Assembly (NCBI RefSeq): GCF_900324465.2
Contig: NC_046627.1
Span: 17,861,022-17,925,021, forward strand
DNA from: Anabas testudineus
Taxonomy: Eukaryota > Chordata > Actinopteri > Anabantiformes > Anabantidae
Length of the DNA: 64,000 bases
Reading direction: 5' to 3'
Shown piece by piece: positions 23,901 to 35,600 of the stretch. The notes below the pieces were generated by a model. It ran no database searches. It saw only the letters and a program-made list of their open reading frames with translations, and was not told where the DNA came from. The translations under genes and the position numbers were made by a program. Position 1 is the stretch's first letter; each line of letters starts with the position of its first letter.

Positions 23901-25803
23901 TAAACCAAACTAATATAGGTTTTATTTGTCTCATGTTTTGGCTTTTGAGCAGATACCTGCATCATTCCCTCACCCCACGCTGTACCATGTTTTTAGTGCC
24001 AATGAGCAAAATTAGCATGCAAACAATCAAAATTAACATTAAAGTGCGAAAAGTCGGCTTGGAAGTGAAGTCACTATGAGGATGTTAGCATGCTGCTGTC
24101 AGCATTTAGCCCAAAGAACCCCTGTACAAACTCAGATGGCTGCAGAGTCTTGTTCAGTGTTTTTGGTCGGTCAAGAAGAACCAAACCTCAAAGATTTCAT
24201 CACTTGTTTTTTATTTTCAAGTTTAGACAGTAGCAGCTGTGTTTGTACACATGCAAACCAGTTGTTATATAAACCCTGTAGAAAGAACACCCATGACTCA
24301 TAACCTGTATAGGTAACAAGGAAATGTTTGAAAGGAAGGAAGTATCAAAATTAAAACAATATACAGTCACACTACTTATAATCGTCCACTCTTTGCCCTA
24401 CTCAGATCTGCGTGAAGCGGTAACCAGACTGAGGTGTGCAGAGGTGAACGCCGTCTCAGGTGTCCTGAAGCTGTACTTCAGAGAGCTGCCGGAGCCTCTC
24501 ATTCCCCCTGAGCTGTTTCAGAGTCTGGCCAGGACCCTGGGTAACGTGGACACATCACCTGCACACGACAACATGTGTTTATAGAAGGAAAAAACGAAGA
24601 ATTACACTGGTGTTAACTCAGTTGTAAACGTTAAAGTCAAGTATGTAGGTCACATTGTACATGAGAAATACATACACACACATGTTTTTTAATTTAGGGT
24701 GTTTTCATCGTGGCGAGCAGCTTGTTTCACACATCATTTCACAAACTGATCCCCTAGTTATTTACTCAGCATGTTTCCCCTTCAGACATCCAGGACTTCA
24801 ACACTCGGCTGGTCTCCATGCTGTCCCTGCTGCAGTCCTGTCCTGACGCCAACCGACACACCTTCCTCTACCTCATGCACCACCTCCAACGGTCTGAATA
24901 CGACAACACAGCCCGAATCTCATTCAGCATAAACACACCGAAAAAAGAAAACAGAGTTGACCCCATTTATTCCTATTTATTTTCTCCAGAGTCTCTGAGA
25001 AACAGGACACGAATAAGATGTCTCCACTCAACCTGGCCACAGTGTTTGGTCCAAGCCTCTTACGCCCTCCTAAGGCCACGCTGGGCCAAGACGGCCCCGC
25101 TATCGATATCTCCCAGGAGGTGGTGGTGCAGGTGAGGCTGAAGATAGAAAATGTATATTTGGTTTCACAACAGATCAGTCATCCTGGTGATTAGTGTCCA
25201 CTTCAGCTGATCATCTGAATGAAACTGAAAAACTCTGTATCTGTTATTTTCCATGTGAAGATGATTTGTCTGTACAGCCAAATGGGTTTGGGTGTGTAGA
25301 GGGTTGTTGTCTCATTAGCCACTTCAAGTACAGTAAGCAGATAATGTTTATTTATTTTATTATTACTGAGGCTGTGTTCACAATATGGAATAGATTTCAA
25401 GTATAAAGCAAAAAAGAGCAATATTATTAGAGCTGAGACTAATATCCTCAGTTACATCTGTTTTCTAATATATGTTTAAAAAGAAAAGATAATAAAGTAA
25501 TTGTGTATTTACTTGTATTGTATTATTTCTATTTAATTGTCCTTAAATTTAATAGTCAGCATATTGAATATTAAAAATACTGGTTATGTATGTAAATAAG
25601 TAAATAGAGCAGCTACTTTCCACAGATTATTCTATTATAGATACTTTTTTGTAGTGTAAAGGTTCAGCGACACTTTACACTGTGCACATGTTGTGTTTTA
25701 GGTCCAAGTGGTTTTCTGCTACCTGCAGTGCAACAACCTCCCTGAGGCCCAGATCGCTCTGCCACATGACACAGATGCTGAGGATGAGACCACCCACATG
25801 TGA
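14587..25803 (+). CDS. BCR/ABR-family RhoGEF-RhoGAP protein
   Basis: Twenty-two coding exons join in phase to 831 aa (ABR about 859): 14587-14638, 14969-15081, 16612-16716, 18002-18235, 19871-19978, 20084-20138, 20233-20285, 20629-20766, 20941-21062, 21324-21483, 21576-21695, 21787-21862, 21959-22054, 22163-22237, 22324-22421, 22728-22829, 22964-23127, 23365-23504, 24406-24540, 24786-24891, 24990-25131, 25702-25803. Domains: DH (~60-280), with KGILESEEVYLRELETLL and YKPLDRVTKTTLVL; PH (~290-450), with RDGFVVDVSE and ELEEWREAIFKL; C2 (~480-610); RhoGAP (~625-815), with catalytic Arg653 in GIYRISG, KLYFRELPEPL and NLATVFGPSLLRP. It would both charge and switch off Rho/Rac GTPases at membranes. 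The short N-terminus lacks BCR's coiled coil and kinase region, as in ABR. The end, ETTHM, departs from the STEV/STDV PDZ ligands. AATAAA at 25880. Likely a teleost paralog beside bcr and abr. Confidence 0.92.
15772..16310 (-). repeat. L2-type LINE 3' end inside intron 2 of the BCR/ABR-like gene
   Basis: The minus strand reads like the last part of a teleost L2-type RT ORF (WEAEPLAIK, then LWNQLLVQDQEADHSLK-like) followed by a 3' UTR with AGAAGGTTTCTTTCC-like text and ending in the complement of TTTTATTTATATAGCACC. Stops and gaps are present, so it is an old 5'-truncated copy. It is probably the same broad family as the fragment at 1-300. Confidence 0.65.
17206..17233. repeat. poly(T) tract
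   Basis: A run of about 28 T in intron 3 of the BCR/ABR-like gene. No retroposed sequence was recognised beside it. Confidence 0.9.
20889..20930. repeat. (TG)21 microsatellite beside a splice acceptor
   Basis: The tract ends ten bases before coding exon 9 of the BCR/ABR-like gene (20941). Only TTTACTCCAG separates it from the exon, so it occupies the place of the polypyrimidine tract and branch region. Confidence 0.95.
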
Positions 25804-25879
25804 GACCACCATCAGTGTCCCCACTGGCACGACTTTAAAATAGTGTATGTATGTGATAAAATATCCGCGCTGACAAGAC

Positions 25880-25885
25880 AATAAA
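25880..25885 (+). terminator. polyadenylation signal of the BCR/ABR-like gene
   Basis: AATAAA lies 77 bases after the TGA stop, the first such signal downstream. Confidence 0.65.
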
Positions 25886-28296
25886 GGTATTTATTGATTT
25901 AAAATATGGACTTTAAGCGTGTCTTTGCTGCTTCCACAGTTTTTTTATTTCTTACGTCATATAAACATGTGAAGCATTAAAATAGTTGGTGCTGTAGCAT
26001 GACACAGAAGAGGCCTTTACAAAACAAAAACAAAAAAAACACATAGGCAACCCCTCCGCCTACTGTTTCTGCTTCTTCTCCTCCTCGTACCATAGAAGAA
26101 GCTCAGTACCATAGTAGATTAATTCTCAAAAACCTGCAGACATAATATTGTTACCACTACATCATGATTAACATTGTAGTTGTCAAGGAAAGACAAAAAT
26201 GATGTAGCCTTGCGTTTTTTGTACTTTTTTTGTAAAAAATTCTTAGCTATTTAATCACAAAATAAAATAACAATAAATCAATCTCCACAGAGTGAGTTCA
26301 TCTCACAAAATACTTATTAAAAAACTGAGCTAAGCATTAAACAATATCCTTGTTATTAGTTATTACAAATGTAAAGTTGAAATGTGATCGAGGGAAAAAT
26401 CAGGGGCACAGATGCTGTGAAAAGGTCAAAGTTCACGTGCTCGAGCCTGAAATCCAATCGGTTATGGTTCAAATCCAACTAGACAGAGTTCACCATGAAG
26501 TGTACGCCACATGTACAGCACACACACACACACACACACAGTCCCTTGCTCGACCCATCCACTGCACAGATGGAAGTCTCTTTTTCAACCACACCACCTG
26601 GGAGGATCGGGTGTGTGTTGCCTCCAACCTTTCACCCCCCTCCAACCCTTCTCAGTCTTTTGATTGCTAATCCTGGACCCCCAGTCCAGCTCTCCCAGCA
26701 CTAGCACAGTGGAGACTTCTTCAGGACGCTATAACAAAATCCAGAACAAGTCTCAAAGAGTTAAAAAAAAAAAAAGTTGGGATCACCCTGCTGCCCTGTG
26801 CCTCATAAATCTCCCACCCCCTCTAACACGGTGGCTGCCAAAATAAGGTTCCACTTGACGACTACAAAGACAGAATGAGGTTCAGACTACAGACTACAAA
26901 GCTGAGGAAGGTCTGAGACATCCCAGACGCTTGTGACCAAACGCTGGATCAGACGACTGGTCGACACCTGGGGCTGGTGGGAAAGTTTTTACAGGAGTAG
27001 TCACTTCCTGGATGTGTGACAGCACCTGCTCCACAGTCTCTGATCCACTGAGTTCTTACCGTCGCGTCTGCGAACCTCATTTGTCAGGTGTTTTCCTTTT
27101 ATTGCTCGGCCTTGTTTTCAGCAGCATGTTTGAGTTTCTGAAGTTCCAAGTTTATGAAGCTGAGGAGACGAAGAAGCCTTCAACCAAACAGACAACACAC
27201 ACAGAAAGTTATCAGAGTAGTTTGGCTCTATTGTGGTCTTCATATGGACTAATAATGCAGAATTTGCATCAGTGTTCAACATCAATATGTTCCATTTTCT
27301 GCTCATTATCTATATCAGCAACAATTTGGCAGCCGGTTCATCGAGATAGTTCAGGCATCCCTCTTCCCAGCCATGTTCTCCAGTTCCTCCTGGGCAATCC
27401 TGAGGCCCTTTCCGGACCAGATGAGCTATCAAACTTCCAATGTGCAATCTACAGCCATGTATTCAATCATGTCTTTCATCATCTTATCATAGCTGCACTT
27501 CATCCTCATCATTTCTGTCATTATATCATAATTGTTCATCGCAGACCCCCAGTTCTTTGACTCTTGTATACACAAATGTTTATAGTGGCGATATAGAGAA
27601 GATTCCTGGTTGTGGCCGTGTGTGTTGAAATGTGTAAATTAGCAGGTTTTTGAGAAATGATGACCACATATTGCTGCAAGCACCTACTCACAGCAGTGAC
27701 TTTACTCTTTTTCTCCATAACTGTGGGGAATAGCAGAACACCAAAGACTGACTTGTGCACGCACGTTTATACTACAGTACGTCTGTGTTGTAGCTGTGTG
27801 TGTGTGTGTGTGTGTGAGATGGGTTTTCTGCCCGGAGCTGTGCCATGCTTGATTAGTCCTAATCTAGCTGGGAGTCGGGTTTCTGTGTCGGCGGCGTGTC
27901 TGTATGGAAGGCATGCAGGCTGGCGGATCACAGGGATTGACCCTCTGCCTCTCAGGTTAACAGAAGCCTGTGTTTGTGTGTGTGTCCTGAAAACAGTGTG
28001 ATGGTGAAACTGGCGGATTGTTTTTATATTTTGTGAACTTGAGTTTAAAACAAGAAGTGGTTGAAGCGTGTGAGGATGATGTGTACAAGCTAAGAGAACT
28101 GTGTACAGTGAATTTTGAAGTGTGTGTGTGTGTGTGTGTGTGTGTGGGAGTGAAAGAGAGTGAGAAAGGAAATGAGAGGATAAAAATAAGAGTGAATGTG
28201 TGTTTGCAAGAGGTCTAGTTGAACTTTGGCTCTGGCTACGGTGCAGGAGGAGTCTCCTCTCGTAAAACGTGCCCTCAGCAGGTTGTAAACATAATA

Positions 28297-28297
<1 letters not shown>

Positions 28298-28358
<61 letters not shown>
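28298..28358. repeat. (AC)n microsatellite, about 30 units
   Basis: Pure AC run, the longest in the window, about 150 bases after a (TG)n run at 28121-28146 of opposite sense. Confidence 0.97.
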
Positions 28359-28361
<3 letters not shown>

Positions 28362-29884
28362 TGCTCCCATGCCAGAGCAGAAGAAGCTGTTCCACATTTT
28401 CCATATGGCACCAAAACAGTAGGCCCGCAGCACCTCAGCACCTCAGCACCTCAGTGTGTGTGTTGTCGGGTTTAACGTGAACAAAGCCGCAGACAACGTG
28501 CTCCCCCTGCGGCAGGGGGCGAGCCGCAGGCTTAAGTTGTCTGTTAGTGTCTGTGTAAGTGTGTGTGTTCGGGGAGTTTTAGGATCAAACCCTCATGTCG
28601 ACAGAGGCTGCACCGAGGAGACAACTGCTGACAGGTGCTTCCTGCAGCAACGCAGCAGGTGCTTCGCATTCTCGCACGCACACGAGCAGATACTCGGCCT
28701 CCATAACACCACTGTAACACCACGGACACACTATTTGCCCCCCCCCCCATTCCCCTCTGACACACAACTTTGCCTTGTGGATGTACAGATGTCAGTTTTA
28801 ACTTCACTTCAGTGGTTCAGTCCTCGGCCTTGGCTCCAGCTCTGAGTCTGACCGGGTTTTCTGTGGCAAAAAATTATGATGGGTGAGAAATCCTGCTTTA
28901 AATTCACATTTTTGTCCAGTTAATCAGTGTTTTGATGATTAAATGAATCAATCCTGACCTTTGTCCTCACAATATTATATTCAGTTTGCTCATTATCAGT
29001 TTGTCTCCTGCAGAATCTCTTTGGTTATTTGTTATTTTCTATATGTAGGATTTTGAAAATGGTTTCACAAAAGTGTTATAAAAATAGAAAAAACAATATA
29101 TTACACGTGTAGATTTAAATATTATAATTACAACTCAACACAAAGAACACAAACAAACTTTTTCCTGTTGGTTGAATAATAAATTGTCTTACATGTTGTA
29201 CTGATGATTGTATTGTCCTAATTATTTTCATTGCACAGAAAAGGCCATAAAGGGATTAAGAAGAAAATTAAACATACTGATAAACAGCAGTCTTTTCACA
29301 AGAACCTCCTTTTTGTCCTCCTGTGTTTTGTGAACTCTATGAAATAACAGGACAAGCTAAATCTCCTGCGTATGATGCTCGGCCCCCTGGAAGCTCTCAG
29401 CTCTATATTCTTCTGAGGCCGTGTGGACCTCATTAGAGTAGAAAAACGAGCTGGCCCCCCACTTCCTTGTCCTCTTTGTGCACCGAGCTGTCGTCAGTCA
29501 GCAAGTCTATTTTTCTCTTTTTATTTTGAATCACAGGCTACAAACCCAGCGCCGCGGCCAATCACTGACGCAGCCGGTGCCAAAACAACATGGCTGCTCA
29601 ACAAATAGGAGCTCCTCCATCTGTCTTAAGAACCCCCACCTTAGCCAACACCATCTCCCCTGGGCTATGACGCCACATCTGCCAAATGGAAACATAAGTC
29701 ATGACGACAAGTTGGACCGATGCTTTTTAGATCCATATCGAGGCCCCCGACTGTCGATGTGAGGATTCCTGCACGGTTAGAAAATGAGGCCGAGGTTAGT
29801 TTGGTCTCTGTGTCAGCTGTTCAATGACGGAGCTGATTGTAGATAAGCTTAATTTCCCCAAATATTGTACAGTGTGAATGCAAG

Positions 29885-29886
<2 letters not shown>

Positions 29887-29936
<50 letters not shown>
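29887..29936. repeat. (GT)25 microsatellite
   Basis: Pure GT run in the intergenic stretch downstream of the netrin gene. Confidence 0.97.
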
Positions 29937-29938
<2 letters not shown>

Positions 29939-30586
29939 TTCTATAAGTGAAACAACTGATTCTGCAAGTGAAAAGGGCAAAAACAGAAAAAGAGAGTAAA
30001 TGTAAATACAGAAATAAATAGAAAAAAGCCACAAATTATATGATTTAAGACAAAACAACAACCACAGAGCAGTATAATGTCAAAAAACTCAAATTAAACA
30101 GTAATTTGCTAAACTTTTAGTAGTAGGTAAAAAATAATAATATAATATGGCCACTCTCATTTTTATTTAACAAAAAAAGAAATATCACATTTTTGAATAG
30201 GCTTTGGTTACATTTGAGTGTAGGAAAGTGAGGTAGAATATTTACTGTAAATAATTGTGTTAAATCTATAGATTTTATGTCACTTTTGCTTGTGTGTGTG
30301 TGTATTTTTGACATTAAGTAGTCAAACAATAAATACAATTCAAACATTAATACAATCTGTCAGTCAGAGTTTACTTAGACTTTAATTTTCAAAGGTTTCT
30401 TTAGTAGAAAATTGTTAAATTCTCATAGCTGATATTTCACATGAGAAAACTTCAGATCAGTATTTGAAAACGTGTGTGTGTGTGTGTTGAGGAGTTTCTC
30501 GTCTCTGAGTCTTTGTGAAGGCCACAAACACGGAGGCTGAAAGTCAAATCTCAGTCTTCCTGTAATTTTGCTCCTTGTTGTTTGAT

Positions 30587-32564
30587 TCAGTCGCGACCTT
30601 GAGTAGAACACACCAGAGCAGGTGTCGTGGACGTCTGCGTCGTCTCTGTGGATTTGACCTCACCGTCTGTGAGTGAGAGTGTGTGCGGCACCGCTGACGT
30701 TGGACGTTCATCCTCTTGCGCAGCGCGTGCGTCAGTGTCTTTCTCAGTCAGCAGGTGAGGGGGGATGTACCCAGACTGGGGCTTCGTGTGCTCCCTGTGG
30801 TGCTGGTCGTTGTGGTTGCTGGGGGATTTTGGAGGGCAGCGGCCCTTTTTGTCCTGACCCCGGAAGCCCCTGAGTTTGGGGCTCCAGTGTTCCCGCCACT
30901 GGAGGGCCAGAGTGGAGCGATCCGCCACCAGGCGACTCTCCTCCGGGGCCCAGCCCCGCTCCCCTTCCTCTGCACCAATCAGGAGGAAAGTCCGACCCAC
31001 ATGGAGGGCAGGGCAGCCGCAGCTGAGGTCACGGTCAGGAACCCAGAGAGATAGGGGGCCCCTGCGGACACGGGAGGTGGACCTGGCACGGAAGACAGTT
31101 TGGACTGAGATGGAGAACTGCCACCAGGGACCCGAACGCTCCATCCCTCTCACCTGCACCTTCAGCACTGAGATAAACACAGAAACTAAATATAACTACA
31201 CAGTTTGTCTGCTGTTATTTTTTTATTCTAAACCGTGTTTTTTATTTCATGTTATTGTATTAACATTAAAGCAGGTCAATAAAGAAAAAACTGACACCAA
31301 CCGTAGTCCTTGAGACAATAGATCTCCAAGTTCATCCTGACTTTAACCTGAGACGGCTGGCAGTATGAAACACACTCCTCCGCTAGGAGAGGGAGGGAGA
31401 GCGCATCAAATGAGAGGGTATTATTTCATAGCAAGCATATCAGCACATATCTTTTCCCCTAATTACAATACGGCTGCTTGTATTTGTCATCACTGTATCC
31501 TGTGACTAACATATGACCCTCGGCTGCAACAGCAGGTGGGACGTTCCTCGAGCCGCCACTAGGAGGGAGTGGTTAGCTACTGGATCACCATGAAGAATAA
31601 AAGCTCAGTTCAAGGAGCCCTCTGCTCAAAAACGTGTGCAGTGGCAAGACTTCAGAGGCATGACATGACTTTCATCCATGAAGTGACATCAGCAGGATTA
31701 AAAGGATAACAACAAATGATATTACATTGGAGCAGAAAGAGAAATTCACAGTGAAATACACTGTAGGTGTGATACACTCGATGTAACGTGGGCCTTATCT
31801 TCCAAGTGTCTCACTGTGGACTTCCAGAGCCTTAGAAACAGCTTTGTAGCCTTCCTCACACTGATCAGGGGATTAAATCCTGTTCCCCACATGCCTAGTT
31901 GGTATTACACCACTTTATTTGCCTCGTTTAAAAATTGTACTGTGCATTTTCTCAGGTCTCTGCTTTTGTTTTCATTTACTTTTAAGCTGAGGGCAATGCC
32001 TGTAATGCCTTCCTCCAACTCCTCTACAGCAGTATAATACAGAAGAAAGATGCTCATGAGAACAAGGTTATTTTGAGATGAGTTTTTAACAGGCTGGTGG
32101 TGACCATGATCTCATGATCAGAGGTCACAGGATTTAAAGATTGAAATATATAAAAATATTAAAACAGTATGACTCCTGACTTCCTGTACTCACCTATGCT
32201 GTACTGAGGTTGGTACACTGGGGTTGGAGCAACCTCCTGAATACCTGCAAACATAAACAGTGAGGTGACAGCACCAGACACACGGACACGCTGCTGTGCA
32301 GAACCTGCACAACCTGCTGGAGTAATGTGTGTTATGCATGTTATGCTTGAACGTCTGTCAGACGATAAGCAAGTGGACTGTGTGTGTGTGTGTGTGTGTG
32401 TGTCTACGTGGTCCTTATATGGGCTAAAAACACACGCTCTGACGCCCACTTGAACACACACAGACACAAACTTTACATTTGGTAATTTAATAAGGTCAAA
32501 CCATCACTTGTTGTATGGTTCTGTCTCAAACATTAAACAGAGTCCAGTGGAGTTCACTCTCTGA

Positions 32565-32606
<42 letters not shown>

Positions 32607-35600
32607 GAAGTTGTGGATGGAAAATGAACAACCTGCTCGTCTATACAAACGTTATCCAGGCCTCTTGTAAAAGTGTGTGTGACAGTGCTGTAATATATTA
32701 CCAAGCTCACACTCAGCCCCCCCTCTAGCCCATGTCCTGTCCTCTCTGACACAACTGGGACAGTGACACCTTACACCCCCACCCAGCTGACTGCCCCCCA
32801 CCTTTAAAAGACCTGACGGTGGTGGTGTATGATTGTGGATGTGTGTACAGTTCAGTGTCTGTGAAAGGTCAAAATGAGGCAGATGAGGACACCTGCATGA
32901 ACAGAGCAGGGTGTTGGTGTTTCACGGTCCCTGCACCAACTCGAGGCCAATGGTTTAAACACTGACACCAAAACTACACTTTTGGCATCAAACGTCAATG
33001 TTTTTATATAATAAAAAGGCCAAAATGCAAAAAAATTAGCACGTACACAAAAAGATGAATTAAATCAATATAGAATATCAGTGAAAACTATTATTTAAAC
33101 AAGAAAAATGTCTGAAGAATATGCAAAAAACGCAACTTAAATACAAATAGGAACCACTACAAATAATTATTATAGTATATATGCTGTTATGAAATATATT
33201 ATTATATTCTCTGTTGTTGTTGTTGTTGTTACAAGCCTCTGTGTCTCTGTATGAAATTACATAATATTTTTTTATTTGAAAGTCAAAGACAGCTGTTAAA
33301 AGAGGCAAAATGACCACAGACTAATGCAAAAAGATCCCAAAGACACAAAAATGATCCTAAAATGACCAAAAAGACACACAGAGCGTCCTCAAAATTAAAA
33401 CACTAAATGAAAAATGCAGACCTATAAATGCAAACAACAAGACAGTCACTTTTAGTCTCCGTCAGTGTAACCTTTAGGCATCATAGTAGACTCTGCTACA
33501 CCCAGTCCTCTCCTCTCTCCCTGCTCTGCTACGCTAAGACCTTCGGGTGTGAGTCATTTGAATAGTTGGAAACTGTACTGTAGCGTTTTATTCACTCTTC
33601 TGATTTAATCTGGCTACTGCTTCATTTTACTGTGTAAAGACTGAGTGACTTCTTAGATATTAGCTAGTTTTCTTTTCTAATAAGTGGTCGATTTAGTTCT
33701 GGCTGGTCATATCTCCATGTGAGACTTAGTTCTGTGAACTTACTGAGCTGCTCCAAGTGAGTATTAAAGCTTCAGAGGGGCCTAACTTTAAGTTTACCCC
33801 AAATGCTGCATGCATTTAAGTGTGATGAGGTGCAGTGGGAGGTGGTGGTGGGGGTAAGAGATGCTATACATAGCCTGAGATGATCTGGCAGTAAAAACAA
33901 ACAAGGTTTTCTTTCACTCAGTCCTTTCACTGAGAGAGTTATGACTGCGATCCCTGAGACGGGGGCATTTTGAGCCACGCAACAGGTGTGAAGCTCACCG
34001 CTGCGGGCTCCCTATGTCACCTGATTGGAGCTTACGCGGTGTCAGTGCCTGTGTAGTTGTCGGCACTTGTGCGATTAGATGGGGAAGCACATGTGGATTA
34101 GCGCTCATGGCCGAGGGTCTGTGCTGAGATACGAGTAGTAACAATCCAGTGGATCTGACGCTGATCGGCTGGAGATGAGGTTTCCCTGTAGTGGTCAGCT
34201 CATGTTAACACTGCTATGGAAACTGTCCACAGTTGATGAAAAGGGGACACACTTGGAAATTGGGCCAAATTAGTCCGAACATCAGCGGCCCCTTTTATAC
34301 TGAGCTGCCATTTAATAAAGGATTACAGCTCTTGATAGGAGGTTTAATCCATTCAGGCCACAAGCAAATGAGGTTGAAGGAGAAACTAAAGAGGTCACTT
34401 TGTCGAGACCGTCTACAAACTATTAAAAGATTTAAACGAGAAGGGCAACGTGCATCCAAAGCATTTCTTAATTAAGTTAAGACTCGTAATCTATGTTGAA
34501 AAATAGCCCCTAACATAAATAACAACACAGCTTTCACTGATTTCCAAAACAAACCAAATGGCCTTTAAGTTCTGATCTCATACCTGGATCACTTTGTGCC
34601 TTCTAAGCCCCTTTTATGGAAAAGGTTTAGTTCTATTTAGAAAACTCAAATTACTTGGATAGATTATTGAGCGTTTTTCAACACACAAGCATTAAAGTTC
34701 TTCTGCCCTTATTTTTGCAAACTCAAATCCTGATCAGCGTCAGTTCGTTTGCCAGTCTGGATGTTTCTGATAGTATGGCAGGTGGATATGTTTTCCAGTT
34801 TTTTCCCCTCAGTTTTTCAGATTCTGAATTAACATTAGTCCTGCTGGTAAACTTACGTATGCAAGGCCGCAGAGGAGACTTGCCCTGTTTGTATCCCGGG
34901 GCACAGCGGTTACACCTGAGGCCCGTCACTCCTTCTCGACACAGACACTGACCTGACGTCTGGTTACACCAGCGACCCACTGCTCCCACGGGATGGCACT
35001 GACATGCTAAGAACAAAAACATAATAAAAATGTGAGACGTGTCGCATGTCTTGTGCACACATAGCTTAGAGTCTGAAGCAGGAATAGAAGCAACAAAAGA
35101 TAAAGATAAAACACCATAAATCACAAAAATAGAGCTACATTATAAAGAGATATAAACTGTTGACAGGACAAACTGCACACACACATTATTATTATGAACT
35201 TCTACTTCAGCTGATCTCCTGACTGTCTTGATTGGGCACCGTAATTGAATCTGACTTCAATAATAAATCCAGCAAACACAGGTCAACATTAGCATCTGTG
35301 TTTCTGGTCTCCTGCTGGTTAGCATTGGACAGGTGTGTGTGTGTGTGCGTGTGTGTGTCTGTGTGTGTGTGTGTGCGTGTGTGCAGGGGGTTTTTGCTGA
35401 AAAACATCTGCTGTCTGCTGCTGAGGCAGAACCAATGAACCTGAAGCGTGAAAAACAAAAACAATGAAAGATGCTGAAACGCTTCACAGCTGAAGTGATG
35501 ACGTCTGATCATCCTACACATGCTGAATTACTGAATCTTAAACGACCGTACAGTTTCTCATATCCTCCCATGCAACGTGTAAGGAGAAGATGCGAGAGGA

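Larger units (their letters stand above)
25890..30586. other. intergenic, microsatellite-rich, no gene seen
   Basis: Lies between the ends of two convergent genes (BCR/ABR-like on +, netrin on -); the right part may include the netrin 3' UTR. It holds (TG)n at 27795-27817, 28121-28146 and 29887-29936 and (AC)n at 28298-28358. The open frames here owe their length to the repeats (Thr-His or Cys-Val runs) or are unrecognisable. The stretch 29370-29770 is non-repetitive and moderately GC-rich, with no coding sign. Confidence 0.55.

Noticed and set aside
27767-28441. 224-codon minus-strand open frame
   Set aside because: Cys-Val and Thr-His repeats from microsatellites with unrecognisable sequence between them. 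No splice structure or family match.
28219-28475. Open frames with Thr-His runs across the (AC)n tract
   Set aside because: Their length comes only from the dinucleotide repeat, which has no stops in several frames. There is no conserved sequence on either side.
30716-31313. + strand open frames of 112-145 codons
   Set aside because: Antisense shadows of the netrin NTR exon, caused by its high GC content.
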